Below are positions 4,851 through 13,692 of a stretch of 22,667 nucleotides of DNA, one piece after another. The stretch is from HGM04593 sp045634365. Lineage in GTDB: Bacteria; Bacteroidota; Bacteroidia; Bacteroidales; Bacteroidaceae. Position 1 is the stretch's first letter. Each line of letters opens with the position of its first letter. The translations under genes and the position numbers were made by a program. The stretch spans positions 1 to 22,667 of the forward strand of contig JAZRAC010000031.1 of NCBI GenBank assembly GCA_045634365.1, written 5' to 3'. A model generated the notes under the pieces. That model had not been told where the DNA came from. It saw only the letters and a program-made list of their open reading frames with translations, and made no database searches.

Positions 4851-7706
4851 ATGAAAATAAGATTAAATAAAGTACAGGGAGAACTTAATTTGGGCCTCTC
4901 CACAATTGTGGAATTCCTCCAAAAAAAGGGCTTCGACATAAAAGAAGACCCCAACGCAGTTGTACCCGAAGAGGGTTACAAACTGCTCATCGAGGAATTT
5001 AGCGCCGACAAGAAGGCCCGCATACAATCGGACAACTTCACCAAAGAGCGCCAGAACAAAGAGAAACCCAAGAGCGCTCCCGCAGAAACAGAGAAAGAGG
5101 CAGCACCGGCAGTGGAAATACCCAAGCCCGAGCCCGCTCCGGCAGTAAAGGAAGAACCCCAAAAAGAGGAAAAAAAGCCCGTAATTGAGAACAAAATAAA
5201 AGTTACAGGCAAAATAGACCTCGACGCCATAAACCGTAAACCGGTGAAACAGGAGCCCGAGAAAAAAGCCGAAGCACCAAAGCCCGAGCCCAAGAAAGAG
5301 GAGACAAAGCCCGTGGCAACAGAGGTTGCACAGCCCAAGGAAGAGCCCGCACAGGAAATTCCCGCAAAAGAGGAGCCCGCAAAAGAGGCACCCCAAGCAA
5401 CTCTCACCCAAGTAGAAGAGGTTGCAGCCCCCAAGCTCAACATCATCGGCCAGATAGACCTCTCGGCAATAAACCAATCGACACGCCCCAAGAAAAAGAG
5501 CAAAGAAGAGAAGCGAAAGGAGCGTGAAGAAAAAGACAAACAACGCGAAGAGCAGCGCAAGCAACAGCGCGATGCACAACGCCAGCAGAATGGTGCAAAT
5601 GCCAACGGCGAAGGCGGCAAGAAAAAACGCCAGCGCATAAACAACCAACGCGTTAACATAAACGAAGTAAAAGAGAGCAACGACCAAGGCCGTAATCAAG
5701 ATTGGAGCGCCAACCGCAACAAAAACAACGGCGGAGGCAACCCCTCGCAGGGCAGCCGTCGCGACCGCGACCGTCAGCACCAACGCTTCGACAAGAACGA
5801 CGTAAGCGAGGAGGATGTATCGAAGCAGATACGCGAAACACTCGACCGCCTCACACAGCGCGGCAAGAACAACAAAGCCGCCAAATACCGCAAAGACAAA
5901 CGCGAACAGGCAGCCGAGCGTCAGCAACAAGCCTTCGACGCCGAAATGGCCGACAGCAAGGTATTGAAACTCACCGAATTTGTAACAGCCAACGAGCTTG
6001 CAAATATGATGAATATCTCGGTAACACAGGTAATCGCAACCTGTATGAGCATAGGTATGATGGTCTCCATCAACCAACGCCTCGACGCCGAAACAATCAA
6101 CCTCGTAGCCGAAGAATTCGGATTCACCACCGAATATGTCAGTGCCGAAGTTGCCAACGCCATTGAAGTTGAAGCCGACAGCGAAGAAGACCTGCAATCA
6201 CGCGCCCCCATCATCACCGTGATGGGACACGTAGACCACGGTAAGACCTCACTGCTCGACTACATACGCAAGGCCAACGTAATTGCCGGTGAGGCCGGTG
6301 GTATCACACAGCACATCGGTGCCTACAACGTGAAGATGGAGAGCGGCAAGCGCATCACCTTCCTCGACACTCCCGGTCACGAAGCCTTTACCGCTATGCG
6401 TGCTCGTGGAGCCAAGGTAACCGACATTGTAATCATCATCATCGCTGCCGACGATAATGTGATGCCCCAAACAAAAGAGGCCATCAACCACGCAATGGCA
6501 GCAGGCGTACCCATCGTATTTGCCATAAACAAGTGCGACAAGCCCGCCGCCGACCCCAACCGCATTAAGGAAGAGCTTGCACAGCTGAATATGCTTGTAG
6601 AAGACTGGGGCGGTAAATACCAATCACAGGAAATATCGGCCAAGAAAGGAATGGGTGTTGAGGAATTGATGGAAAAAGTGCTTCTCGAAGCGGAAATGCT
6701 CGACCTTAAAGCCAACCCCAACCGCAAGGCCACCGGTTCCATCATCGAGTCGACACTCGACAAGGGCCGCGGCTATGTAGCCACCGTACTTGTACAGAAC
6801 GGAACACTCAAAGTGGGCGATATTGTGGTTGCCGGTACACAGTGGGGAAAGGTAAAAGCCATCTTCAACGAGCGTAACCAGCGCATAAAAGGAGTGGCAC
6901 CCGCCGAGCCCGCACTCATTCTGGGCCTCAACGGAGCTCCTACCGCCGGCGACACATTCAACGTTGTTGAGAGCGAACGCGAAGCACGCGAAATTACCGG
7001 CAAACGCGAGCAATTGCAACGCGAGCAGGGCCTCCGCACACAAAAGATGCTCACCCTCGACGAAGTGGGCCGCCGCATAGCACTCGGTAACTTCCAGACA
7101 CTGAACATCATCGTTAAGGGTGATGTAGACGGTTCTATCGAGGCATTGAGCGACTCACTCATAAAACTGTCGACCGAGACTATACAGATAAACGTAATAC
7201 ACAAAGCCGTGGGACAAATCTCCGAGAGCGACGTGAGCCTTGCAGCCGCATCCGATGCTATCATCGTGGGCTTCCAGGTGCGTCCTTCGGTAACAGCCCG
7301 CAAGGTAGCCGAGAACGAGGGAGTGGACATACGCATCTACTCAATCATCTACGACGCCATCGAGGAGGTGAAAGCCGCAATGGAGGGTATGCTTGCCCCC
7401 ATTGTGAAGGAAGAGGTTACAGCAACCATCGAAGTGCGCGAAACCTTCCACATCAGCAAGGTGGGTACAGTTGCCGGCTGTATGGTTCGTGAAGGAAAAG
7501 TTAAGCGCACCGACCGTGCCCGCCTCATACGCGACGGTATTGTTATACACACCGGTAACCTTGCAGCCCTCAAACGCTTCAAGGACGATGTTAAAGAGGT
7601 TGGTACAAACTTCGAGTGCGGTATCAGCTTGCAGAATCAGGATGACATAAAAGTAGGTGACATCATCGAGACCTTTGTTCAAGTGGAGGTTAAACAAAAA
7701 CTTTAA
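4851..7706 (+). CDS. infB: Translation initiation factor IF-2
   Basis: IF2 is the GTPase that places formyl-methionyl initiator tRNA on the 30S subunit and promotes subunit joining. The protein has 951 residues: an IF2_N module (about 1-55), a long Lys/Glu/Pro/Ala-rich and then Arg/Gln/Asn-rich linker (about 56-365), a second IF2_N-like module (about 368-433), and the G domain. The G domain shows GHVDHGKT (459-466), GITQHIG (484-490), DTPGHEAF (506-513), NKCD (560-563) and SAKKG (596-600), followed by domains II, III and the tRNA-binding C-terminus. The linker carries two copies of a short motif, GKIDLDAIN (120-128) and GQIDLSAIN (200-208). The ATG at 4851 starts the canonical IF2_N module. 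fmt, whose product supplies the formyl group that IF2 recognises, lies in the minus-strand cluster at 16842-17834. Confidence 0.97.
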   Translation: MKIRLNKVQGELNLGLSTIVEFLQKKGFDIKEDPNAVVPEEGYKLLIEEFSADKKARIQSDNFTKERQNKEKPKSAPAETEKEAAPAVEIPKPEPAPAVKEEPQKEEKKPVIENKIKVTGKIDLDAINRKPVKQEPEKKAEAPKPEPKKEETKPVATEVAQPKEEPAQEIPAKEEPAKEAPQATLTQVEEVAAPKLNIIGQIDLSAINQSTRPKKKSKEEKRKEREEKDKQREEQRKQQRDAQRQQNGANANGEGGKKKRQRINNQRVNINEVKESNDQGRNQDWSANRNKNNGGGNPSQGSRRDRDRQHQRFDKNDVSEEDVSKQIRETLDRLTQRGKNNKAAKYRKDKREQAAERQQQAFDAEMADSKVLKLTEFVTANELANMMNISVTQVIATCMSIGMMVSINQRLDAETINLVAEEFGFTTEYVSAEVANAIEVEADSEEDLQSRAPIITVMGHVDHGKTSLLDYIRKANVIAGEAGGITQHIGAYNVKMESGKRITFLDTPGHEAFTAMRARGAKVTDIVIIIIAADDNVMPQTKEAINHAMAAGVPIVFAINKCDKPAADPNRIKEELAQLNMLVEDWGGKYQSQEISAKKGMGVEELMEKVLLEAEMLDLKANPNRKATGSIIESTLDKGRGYVATVLVQNGTLKVGDIVVAGTQWGKVKAIFNERNQRIKGVAPAEPALILGLNGAPTAGDTFNVVESEREAREITGKREQLQREQGLRTQKMLTLDEVGRRIALGNFQTLNIIVKGDVDGSIEALSDSLIKLSTETIQINVIHKAVGQISESDVSLAAASDAIIVGFQVRPSVTARKVAENEGVDIRIYSIIYDAIEEVKAAMEGMLAPIVKEEVTATIEVRETFHISKVGTVAGCMVREGKVKRTDRARLIRDGIVIHTGNLAALKRFKDDVKEVGTNFECGISLQNQDDIKVGDIIETFVQVEVKQKL

Positions 7707-7715
7707 TTTAACAAA

Positions 7716-8198
7716 ATGAACATTTTAGATATTACATTGATAATTTCACTACTCGTTGGTTTTGCCTACGGATACTTTAAAGGACTTATCAAACAATTAT
7801 CGTTTGGAGCAGGAATAGCATTAGGCCTGCTCCAAGCGGTGATGTATAATCACATCGTTGCCGCATGGATAAAATCACACACACAGTGGGAAGATTGGCT
7901 CACTATACCAATAGCCTTTATCATAATACTCGTGTGCACAATTATAATATTCAAATTGGTTGGATTTATTCTTGCAGGCATACTGAAATTGTGTCACCTT
8001 TCCTTTATCGACAATGCTCTTGGAGCTATATTCTCAACAACAATAGCCACCTTCCTTTTTGTGGGGAGTGTGGAACTCATCGAATATATTGCACCAAACA
8101 AATACACCGATAAAACATCACAGAAGAATTCATTGTTTTTTAAACAAACACAAATATTGACCTCTTTAATCATCAACGAGGCGGAGAAGAATATTTAG
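7716..8198 (+). CDS. CvpA-family inner-membrane protein
   Basis: The 160-residue protein is strongly hydrophobic with about four membrane segments (roughly 4-22, 28-45, 64-90 and 102-124). Its start (NILDITLIISLLVGFAYGYFKGLIKQL) is characteristic of the CvpA family, which in E. coli is named for colicin V production and is linked to envelope function; the molecular role is not settled. The C-terminal 35 residues are polar. The start is 9 bases after infB and the stop is 6 bases before sufB, so it belongs to the same transcript. Base composition is more AT-rich than its neighbours, as expected for a membrane protein. From memory, a CvpA-like gene between infB and the suf genes is common in Bacteroidales. 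Confidence 0.85.
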   Translation: MNILDITLIISLLVGFAYGYFKGLIKQLSFGAGIALGLLQAVMYNHIVAAWIKSHTQWEDWLTIPIAFIIILVCTIIIFKLVGFILAGILKLCHLSFIDNALGAIFSTTIATFLFVGSVELIEYIAPNKYTDKTSQKNSLFFKQTQILTSLIINEAEKNI

Positions 8199-8204
8199 GA
8201 CTTG

Positions 8205-9647
8205 ATGAAAAAGAAGAACAATATATTCAATAAAATAGCCAATAAGGCCTACGAATTCGGCTTCATCACAAAGATAAAGACCGACATAATAGAGCGCGGA
8301 CTCAACGAGGATGTAATAAGGCTCATCTCCAAGAAGAAGAATGAGCCCGAATGGCTGTTGGAATTTCGTTTGAAGGCCTACGCCTACTGGCTCACACAGA
8401 AGATGCCCACCTGGCCGCACCTCGACATTCCCCCCATAGACTATCAGGCAATCTCCTACTATGCCGACCCTCTTAAAAAGAAGGAGAACAAGAACAAGGA
8501 GATTGACCCCGAGCTTATGAAAACCTTTGAAAAGCTGGGAATACCGTTGGAGGAGCGATTGGCACTCAGCGGCACAGCCGTAGATGCGGTAATGGACTCC
8601 GTGTCGGTAAAAACCACCTTCAAGGAAGAGCTAAAAGAGAAGGGAATAATCTTCTGCTCAATGAGTGAGGCCGTGCAGGAGTACCCCGACCTTGTGCGCA
8701 AATATCTGGGCACCGTAGTCAATTATCGCGACAATTTCTTTGCCGCACTCAACAGCGCAGTGTTCAGCGACGGCTCTTTTGTATACATTCCCAAGGGAGT
8801 GCGCTGCCCGATGGAGCTATCGACCTATTTCAGAATAAACGCCGCCAACACCGGACAGTTCGAGCGCACACTCATTGTGGCCGACGACGACAGCTACGTT
8901 TCGTACCTTGAAGGCTGCACAGCCCCCATGCGCGACGAGAACCAGCTGCACGCCGCCATTGTGGAGATAATCGTTTGCGACAATGCCGAGGTAAAATACA
9001 GCACCGTACAGAACTGGTACCCGGGCGATGCCGAAGGCAAAGGCGGAGTCTACAACTTCGTTACCAAGCGAGGCGACTGCCGCGGCCGTAACAGCAAGCT
9101 ATCGTGGACACAGGTAGAAACAGGTTCGGCAATAACTTGGAAATATCCCAGTTGCATATTGCGTGGCGACAATTCGCAAGGCGAATTCTACTCCGTGGCA
9201 CTCACCAACAACTATCAACAAGCCGATACAGGAACCAAAATGATACATCTGGGCAAAAATTGCAGCAGCACCATCATAAGCAAAGGAATATCGGCCGGAC
9301 ACAGCCAAAACTCCTACCGCGGTCTTGTACGCGTGAGCAAAAATGCCGACGGAGCACGCAATTACAGCCAATGCGACTCGTTGCTCTTGGGAAGCAAGTG
9401 CGGAGCACACACCTTCCCCTATATGGACATTCACAACAACGGCGCAATAATAGAACACGAAGCAACAACCTCCAAAATATCGGAAGAACAACTATTCTAC
9501 TGCAACCAGCGAGGCATCCCCACCGAAGAGGCCATCGGGCTCATAGTAAACGGCTACGCCAAAGAGGTATTAAACAAGCTCCCTATGGAATTTGCCATAG
9601 AAGCACAAAAACTATTAAGCGTATCGCTCGAAGGAGCAGTAGGATAA
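8205..9647 (+). CDS. sufB: Fe-S cluster assembly scaffold protein SufB
   Basis: SufB is the main scaffold subunit of the SufBC2D complex, on which Fe-S clusters are built in the cytoplasm. The 480 residues cover the whole family, from EFGFITKIKTDIIERGLNED to the C-terminal AQKLLSVSLEGAVG. Typical stretches are VYIPKGVRCPMELSTYFRI, GCTAPM, NYSQCDSLLLG (its Cys probably equals the functional Cys of E. coli SufB) and HEATTSKISEEQLFYC. The ATG at 8205 is chosen over the overlapping TTG at 8202. It begins 6 bases after the cvpA-like gene and is followed 16 bases later by sufC. No SufA or regulator precedes it, so expression depends on the upstream translation-gene promoter unless an unseen internal promoter exists. 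Confidence 0.96.
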   Translation: MKKKNNIFNKIANKAYEFGFITKIKTDIIERGLNEDVIRLISKKKNEPEWLLEFRLKAYAYWLTQKMPTWPHLDIPPIDYQAISYYADPLKKKENKNKEIDPELMKTFEKLGIPLEERLALSGTAVDAVMDSVSVKTTFKEELKEKGIIFCSMSEAVQEYPDLVRKYLGTVVNYRDNFFAALNSAVFSDGSFVYIPKGVRCPMELSTYFRINAANTGQFERTLIVADDDSYVSYLEGCTAPMRDENQLHAAIVEIIVCDNAEVKYSTVQNWYPGDAEGKGGVYNFVTKRGDCRGRNSKLSWTQVETGSAITWKYPSCILRGDNSQGEFYSVALTNNYQQADTGTKMIHLGKNCSSTIISKGISAGHSQNSYRGLVRVSKNADGARNYSQCDSLLLGSKCGAHTFPYMDIHNNGAIIEHEATTSKISEEQLFYCNQRGIPTEEAIGLIVNGYAKEVLNKLPMEFAIEAQKLLSVSLEGAVG

Positions 9648-9663
9648 AATCCCGAAGCAGATT

Positions 9664-10422
9664 ATGGAAAAATTATTGGAAATAAAGAACTTACACGCCA
9701 CTATAAATGGCAAAGAGATACTCAAAGGCATAAACCTCACCGTAAATGCCGGTGAAGTACACGCCATAATGGGCCCCAACGGTTCGGGCAAAAGCACCCT
9801 GAGCAATGTACTCGTGGGACACCCTGCCTACACCGTAACCGAGGGAGAAATAATATACAAAGGCAAAAACCTCTTGGAGCTATCACCCGAGAACCGCAGC
9901 CACGAAGGCATATTCCTCTCGTTCCAATACCCTGTGGAAATATCGGGCGTGAGCATCACCAATTTTATGCGTGCAGCCATAAACGCACAGCGCCAATATA
10001 AAGGGCTCCCCCCGATGAACGCCACCGAGTTTCTTAAACTGATGCGCGAGAAACGTGCCCTTGTGAACCTCGACAGCAAACTCGCCAACCGCTCGGTAAA
10101 CGAAGGATTCAGCGGTGGCGAGAAAAAGCGTAACGAGATATTCCAAATGGCAATGCTCGAACCCACATTAAGCATACTCGACGAAACAGACTCGGGTCTC
10201 GACATTGATGCACTGCGCATTGTGGCCGAGGGTGTGAACAAACTCAAACGCGAGGATACATCAACCCTCGTAATCACCCACTACCAACGCCTGCTCGACT
10301 ATATCAAGCCCGATATTGTACACGTACTCTACAACGGCCGCATAGTAAAAACATCAGGCCCCGAGCTTGCCCTTGAACTCGAAGAACGCGGATACGATTG
10401 GATTAAAAACGAGAACCAATGA
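9664..10422 (+). CDS. sufC: SUF system ATPase SufC
   Basis: SufC is the cytoplasmic ABC-type ATPase that drives conformational changes in the SufBCD scaffold. The 252 residues show Walker A GPNGSGKST (37-45), a Q-loop (FLSFQYPVEI), the modified signature FSGGEKKRNEI, Walker B plus the catalytic region LSILDETDSGLDIDALR, and an H-loop (VITHYQRLL). There are no membrane segments, consistent with a soluble ABC protein and not a transporter. Length is standard. The TGA overlaps the sufD ATG by 4 bases (ATGA at 10419-10422), which points to translational coupling and balanced synthesis of SufC and SufD. Confidence 0.97.
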   Translation: MEKLLEIKNLHATINGKEILKGINLTVNAGEVHAIMGPNGSGKSTLSNVLVGHPAYTVTEGEIIYKGKNLLELSPENRSHEGIFLSFQYPVEISGVSITNFMRAAINAQRQYKGLPPMNATEFLKLMREKRALVNLDSKLANRSVNEGFSGGEKKRNEIFQMAMLEPTLSILDETDSGLDIDALRIVAEGVNKLKREDTSTLVITHYQRLLDYIKPDIVHVLYNGRIVKTSGPELALELEERGYDWIKNENQ

Positions 10423-11759
10423 GCAACGCACAGGAATACATAACACTATACGACGCCCACAAGGAACTTATAGAAAAGCCCTGCGCTACGTTGCTCAACG
10501 AAGCACGCCACGCAGCCATCGAAAAGTTCCGCAACAGCGGATTCCCCACCACCAAGGAGGAGGATTGGCTACACACCGACGTTGCAGCACAATTCTGTGG
10601 CAGCAACTACGGAATGAATCTCGGGCGCATATCCCTGTCGGCCGACCTTCACGAAATATTCACCTGCGACGTGCCCAATCTGCACACACACAGGGCATTC
10701 ATCGTGAACGACTCATTCCAAGCAGCCGACAAAGAAAACAAACTGCCACAGGGAGTACTCTTCGGCAGTCTCAACAGCATAGCCCACAGCCACAAAGAGC
10801 TTATAGCCCCTTACTACAACAAACTGGCAGCCGATAGCGACAGCATTGCACAATTCAACACCGCCTTTGTACAAGATGGCATACTGCTCTACATTCCGGC
10901 AAACACCGAGATTGAGGGAACCATACAGATAGTAAGTCTCATACAATCGAAGGTGGATATGATGTCTAACCGCCGCCTGCTCATAATACTCGAAAAGGGG
11001 GCAAAAGCAAGCCTGCTCATCTGCGACCACTCCTCCACCGCCCAAAAAACAATCTCCACACAGGTGAGCGAAGTGTTCATCGGGCAGGGAGCATCGCTCG
11101 ACATTTATGAGCTTGAAGAGACAGGCAACAGCAACAGCCGTGTGGGGCATCTGCTCGTGAGCCAAGCAGCCGACAGCCGCTTCAACCACTGCAACATAAC
11201 CCTCACCAACGGCTTTACCCGCAACCGAATAAATGTTGCACTCAATGGCCCCGGTGCCGACACAAACATCACCGGCCTTGTTATTGGCGACCGCAAACAA
11301 CACATCGACAACCGCACACTTGTGGAGCACAAGGCAGGGCATTGCAACAGCAATGAACTCTATAAATACATCCTCGACGAAGAGGCCGTTGGCATATTTG
11401 CCGGCAAGATGCTCATACACCCCGATGCCCAGCAAACAACATCGGAGCAGACCAACCGCAACCTGTGCCTCACAAGCTGCGCCCGTATGTATGCACAGCC
11501 ACAACTCGAAATATATGCCGACGATGTAAAGTGCAGCCACGGCTCCACCGTGGGACAATTGGACGAGAATGCTCTCTTCTATATGCAACAACGCGGAATA
11601 CCGGCCGACGAAGCACGCCATCTGCTAATGTACGCATTTGCCGGCGAAGTAATAGAAAATATAAAGATTGAAGCCCTGCGCGACCGCCTGCACCTGCTCG
11701 TGGAAAAACGGTTCCGCGGAGAGCTCAACCACTGCAAGGGGTGCTCACTCTGTAAATAA
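10419..11759 (+). CDS. sufD: Fe-S cluster assembly protein SufD
   Basis: SufD is the paralogue of SufB in the SufBC2D scaffold and is implicated in iron acquisition. The 446-residue protein has a divergent N-terminal helical part (about 1-130) and the SufBD beta-helix core, with GHCNSNELYKYILDEEA, FAGKMLIHPDAQQT and the conserved end LYMQQRGI-type segment (FYMQQRGIPADEARHLLMYAF). KCSHGST (371-377) contains His374, which corresponds to the His near the cluster-building interface in E. coli SufD. The ATG overlaps the end of sufC by 4 bases, and sufS begins 10 bases after the stop. The C-terminus ends CKGCSLCK, with three Cys in a short tail. Confidence 0.95.
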   Translation: MSNAQEYITLYDAHKELIEKPCATLLNEARHAAIEKFRNSGFPTTKEEDWLHTDVAAQFCGSNYGMNLGRISLSADLHEIFTCDVPNLHTHRAFIVNDSFQAADKENKLPQGVLFGSLNSIAHSHKELIAPYYNKLAADSDSIAQFNTAFVQDGILLYIPANTEIEGTIQIVSLIQSKVDMMSNRRLLIILEKGAKASLLICDHSSTAQKTISTQVSEVFIGQGASLDIYELEETGNSNSRVGHLLVSQAADSRFNHCNITLTNGFTRNRINVALNGPGADTNITGLVIGDRKQHIDNRTLVEHKAGHCNSNELYKYILDEEAVGIFAGKMLIHPDAQQTTSEQTNRNLCLTSCARMYAQPQLEIYADDVKCSHGSTVGQLDENALFYMQQRGIPADEARHLLMYAFAGEVIENIKIEALRDRLHLLVEKRFRGELNHCKGCSLCK

Positions 11760-11769
11760 AAGACCAACG

Positions 11770-12987
11770 ATGCTCAACCCGCAAGACATACGCAAAGAAT
11801 TCCCCATACTCACACAAAAAGTCTATGGGAAGCCCCTCGTCTACCTCGACAATGCGGCCACCACACAAAAACCTCAATGCGTAATAGAGGTAATCGGCAA
11901 CGCCTACTGCACCATAAACTCCAACGTGCACCGCGGCGTTCACCACCTCTCGCAGGTGGCCACCGAAGAGTTTGAAAAGGCTCGTCGCACAGCACAAAAG
12001 TTCATCGGCGCGGCCCACAGTCACGAAATAATCTTCACCCGAGGCACCACCGAGAGCATAAACCTCGTGGCAACATCCTTTGGCAACACCTTCCTGAAAA
12101 AGGGCGACAAAGTGATAATATCCACAATGGAGCACCACAGCAACATTGTACCATGGCAACTGTTGCGTGACCGCATAGGAATAGAACTTTGCATCGTACC
12201 CCTCACCGCCGACGAAAAACTCGACATTGAGGCCTACAAACAACTCTTCGACGAGCACACAAAACTCGTGAGCATCACCCACGTATCCAACGTGCTTGGC
12301 GTAACCAACCCTGTAAAGGAGATTATCGACATTGCCCACAGCCACGGAGTGCCCGTGCTCATAGACGGCGCGCAGAGCAGCCCCCACATAAAGGTGGATA
12401 TTCAAGAACTCGACGCCGACTTTTTTGTAATGAGCGGCCACAAAGTATATGCCCCCACAGGAATAGGTATTCTCTATGGTAAAGAGAAGTGGCTCAACGC
12501 AATGCAGCCCTACCACGGTGGCGGAGAAATGATACAGACCGTGCGATTCGAAAAAACCACCTACAACGAACTACCCTACAAATTCGAAGCAGGAACCCCC
12601 GACTATGTGGGAGCCATCGCCCTCGGTACCGCCCTCGAATGGGTAATGAAGATAGGCATCGACAATATTGCGGCACACGAACACTCACTCACACAATATG
12701 CCCTCGAAAAACTGCGCGAAATACCGAGAATGCGTATATTCGGCAATCCCGACGGCGCAGCAATCTCCTTTCTTGTGGGCGACATTCACCCGGCCGACCT
12801 TGGAACCATACTCGACCATCTGGGCATAGCCATACGCACAGGGCACCACTGCGCTCAGCCCCTCATCGACCATTTGGGCATCCCCGGCACGGTGCGTGCA
12901 TCCTTCGCCGCCTACAACACACGCGAAGAGGTAGATGCACTTATCGCCGGAATAAACAGAGCCGTAAAAATGTTCGACCGATGCTGA
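11770..12987 (+). CDS. sufS: Cysteine desulfurase SufS
   Basis: SufS is a PLP-dependent type II cysteine desulfurase that removes sulfur from L-cysteine as a persulfide and supplies it to the SufB scaffold. The 405-residue product starts MLNPQDIRKEFPIL at the ATG at 11770; an in-frame extension back into sufD is rejected. Typical stretches are YLDNAATTQKP, NVHRGVHHLS, RGTTESINLVA and STMEHHSN. The PLP lysine is Lys225 in SGHK (222-225), and the catalytic cysteine is Cys361 in GHHCAQP. It starts 10 bases after sufD and its last 7 bases overlap rnhB. The usual sulfur-shuttle partner, SufE or SufU, is not encoded anywhere in this window. Confidence 0.96.
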   Translation: MLNPQDIRKEFPILTQKVYGKPLVYLDNAATTQKPQCVIEVIGNAYCTINSNVHRGVHHLSQVATEEFEKARRTAQKFIGAAHSHEIIFTRGTTESINLVATSFGNTFLKKGDKVIISTMEHHSNIVPWQLLRDRIGIELCIVPLTADEKLDIEAYKQLFDEHTKLVSITHVSNVLGVTNPVKEIIDIAHSHGVPVLIDGAQSSPHIKVDIQELDADFFVMSGHKVYAPTGIGILYGKEKWLNAMQPYHGGGEMIQTVRFEKTTYNELPYKFEAGTPDYVGAIALGTALEWVMKIGIDNIAAHEHSLTQYALEKLREIPRMRIFGNPDGAAISFLVGDIHPADLGTILDHLGIAIRTGHHCAQPLIDHLGIPGTVRASFAAYNTREEVDALIAGINRAVKMFDRC

Positions 12988-13592
12988 AACCCTACCACAC
13001 AGAAGGCATAATAGAGGCAGGCTGCGACGAAGCAGGCCGTGGCTGCCTTGCCGGTGACGTATATGCCGCCGCAGTAATTCTGCCCCCCGATTTTGAGAAC
13101 AAACTGCTCAACGACTCCAAACAGCTCACCGAGGCGCAACGTTACCAACTGCGCGAAATTATACAGCGCGACGCCGTTGCGTGGGCCGTGGGCATAGTCA
13201 CCGCCGCCGAAATTGACAAGATAAACATACTGCGAGCATCAATCCTCGCAATGCACCGCGCCGTCGACGCTCTCAAAGTGCGCCCCGAGCATCTTCTTAT
13301 CGACGGCAACAAATTCAGCCCCTACCCGGGCACGCCCCACACAACCATTGTAAAAGGCGACGCCACCTATATGAGCATAGCCGCCGCATCCATTCTCGCA
13401 AAAACCTACCGCGACGACTATATGCTCGCCCTCGCAGGCGAATATCCGATGTACGACTGGCAAAATAATAAAGGCTACCCCACAGCCAAGCACCGCGCCG
13501 CCATACGCGAATATGGCACAACCCCCTATCACCGCACCTCCTTCAACCTCCTTGGCAATGAGCCCAAGCAGTTGGAACTCACATTCGAGTAG
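12981..13592 (+). CDS. rnhB: Ribonuclease HII
   Basis: RNase HII cuts RNA in RNA-DNA hybrids and starts removal of single ribonucleotides misincorporated in DNA. The 203-residue protein has the signature GCDEAGRG near residues 14-21 with the acidic pair Asp-Glu, LLNDSKQLT, LLIDGN with a further metal-binding Asp, and KGDATYMSIAAASILAKTYRD with the last conserved Asp. The start is taken as ATG at 12981, which overlaps the end of sufS by 7 bases; the frame is also open further upstream inside sufS, but homologues begin near this ATG. The C-terminal QLELTFE is short. It is the last gene of the run that starts at rimP. No clear hairpin terminator follows it. Confidence 0.95.
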   Translation: MLKPYHTEGIIEAGCDEAGRGCLAGDVYAAAVILPPDFENKLLNDSKQLTEAQRYQLREIIQRDAVAWAVGIVTAAEIDKINILRASILAMHRAVDALKVRPEHLLIDGNKFSPYPGTPHTTIVKGDATYMSIAAASILAKTYRDDYMLALAGEYPMYDWQNNKGYPTAKHRAAIREYGTTPYHRTSFNLLGNEPKQLELTFE

Positions 13593-13657
13593 TTCACACT
13601 CTGTTAAAAAGGGGAAAACAATATAACAATAATTTTTTTAACACACTTTAACTAAAT

Positions 13658-13664
13658 GGGGGGG
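13658..13664 (+). repeat. Run of seven G upstream of the BspA-like gene
   Basis: A G7 homopolymer ends 20 bases upstream of the -7 box at 13685-13692, so it occupies the place where the -33 TTTG element would be. A TA-repeat (about 13681-13688) overlaps the -7 box itself. Slippage in either tract could change promoter strength; this is inference. Confidence 0.6.
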
Positions 13665-13684
13665 TAATTACACACCTTAATATA

Positions 13685-13692
13685 TATATTTG
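13685..13692 (+). promoter_or_regulatory. -7 box of the BspA-like gene
   Basis: TATATTTG exactly matches TAnnTTTG. Transcription would start near 13699, leaving a leader of about 75 nt before the ATG at 13774. The expected -33 TTTG is absent and replaced by a G7 run, so the promoter may be weak or need an activator. The gap after rnhB (181 bases) supports a separate transcription unit. Confidence 0.55.

Noticed and set aside
5050..5400. Tandem repeat or CRISPR-like pattern in infB
   Set aside because: The repetition comes from Pro/Glu/Lys/Ala-rich coding sequence with irregular spacing; there are no identical repeats with unique spacers.
4863..6197. A 444-codon open frame antisense to infB
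   Set aside because: It is Phe/Leu/Cys-rich with no domain and lies opposite the Lys/Glu-rich linker of IF2; codon bias of the real gene keeps the opposite frame open.
11668..11769. N-terminal extension of SufS into sufD
   Set aside because: Homologues begin at the ATG at 11770; the extra residues are Cys/Arg-rich out-of-frame sufD sequence.
12489..12980. N-terminal extension of RNase HII into sufS
   Set aside because: The extension is Arg/His/Pro-rich out-of-frame sufS sequence; the family start is at 12981.
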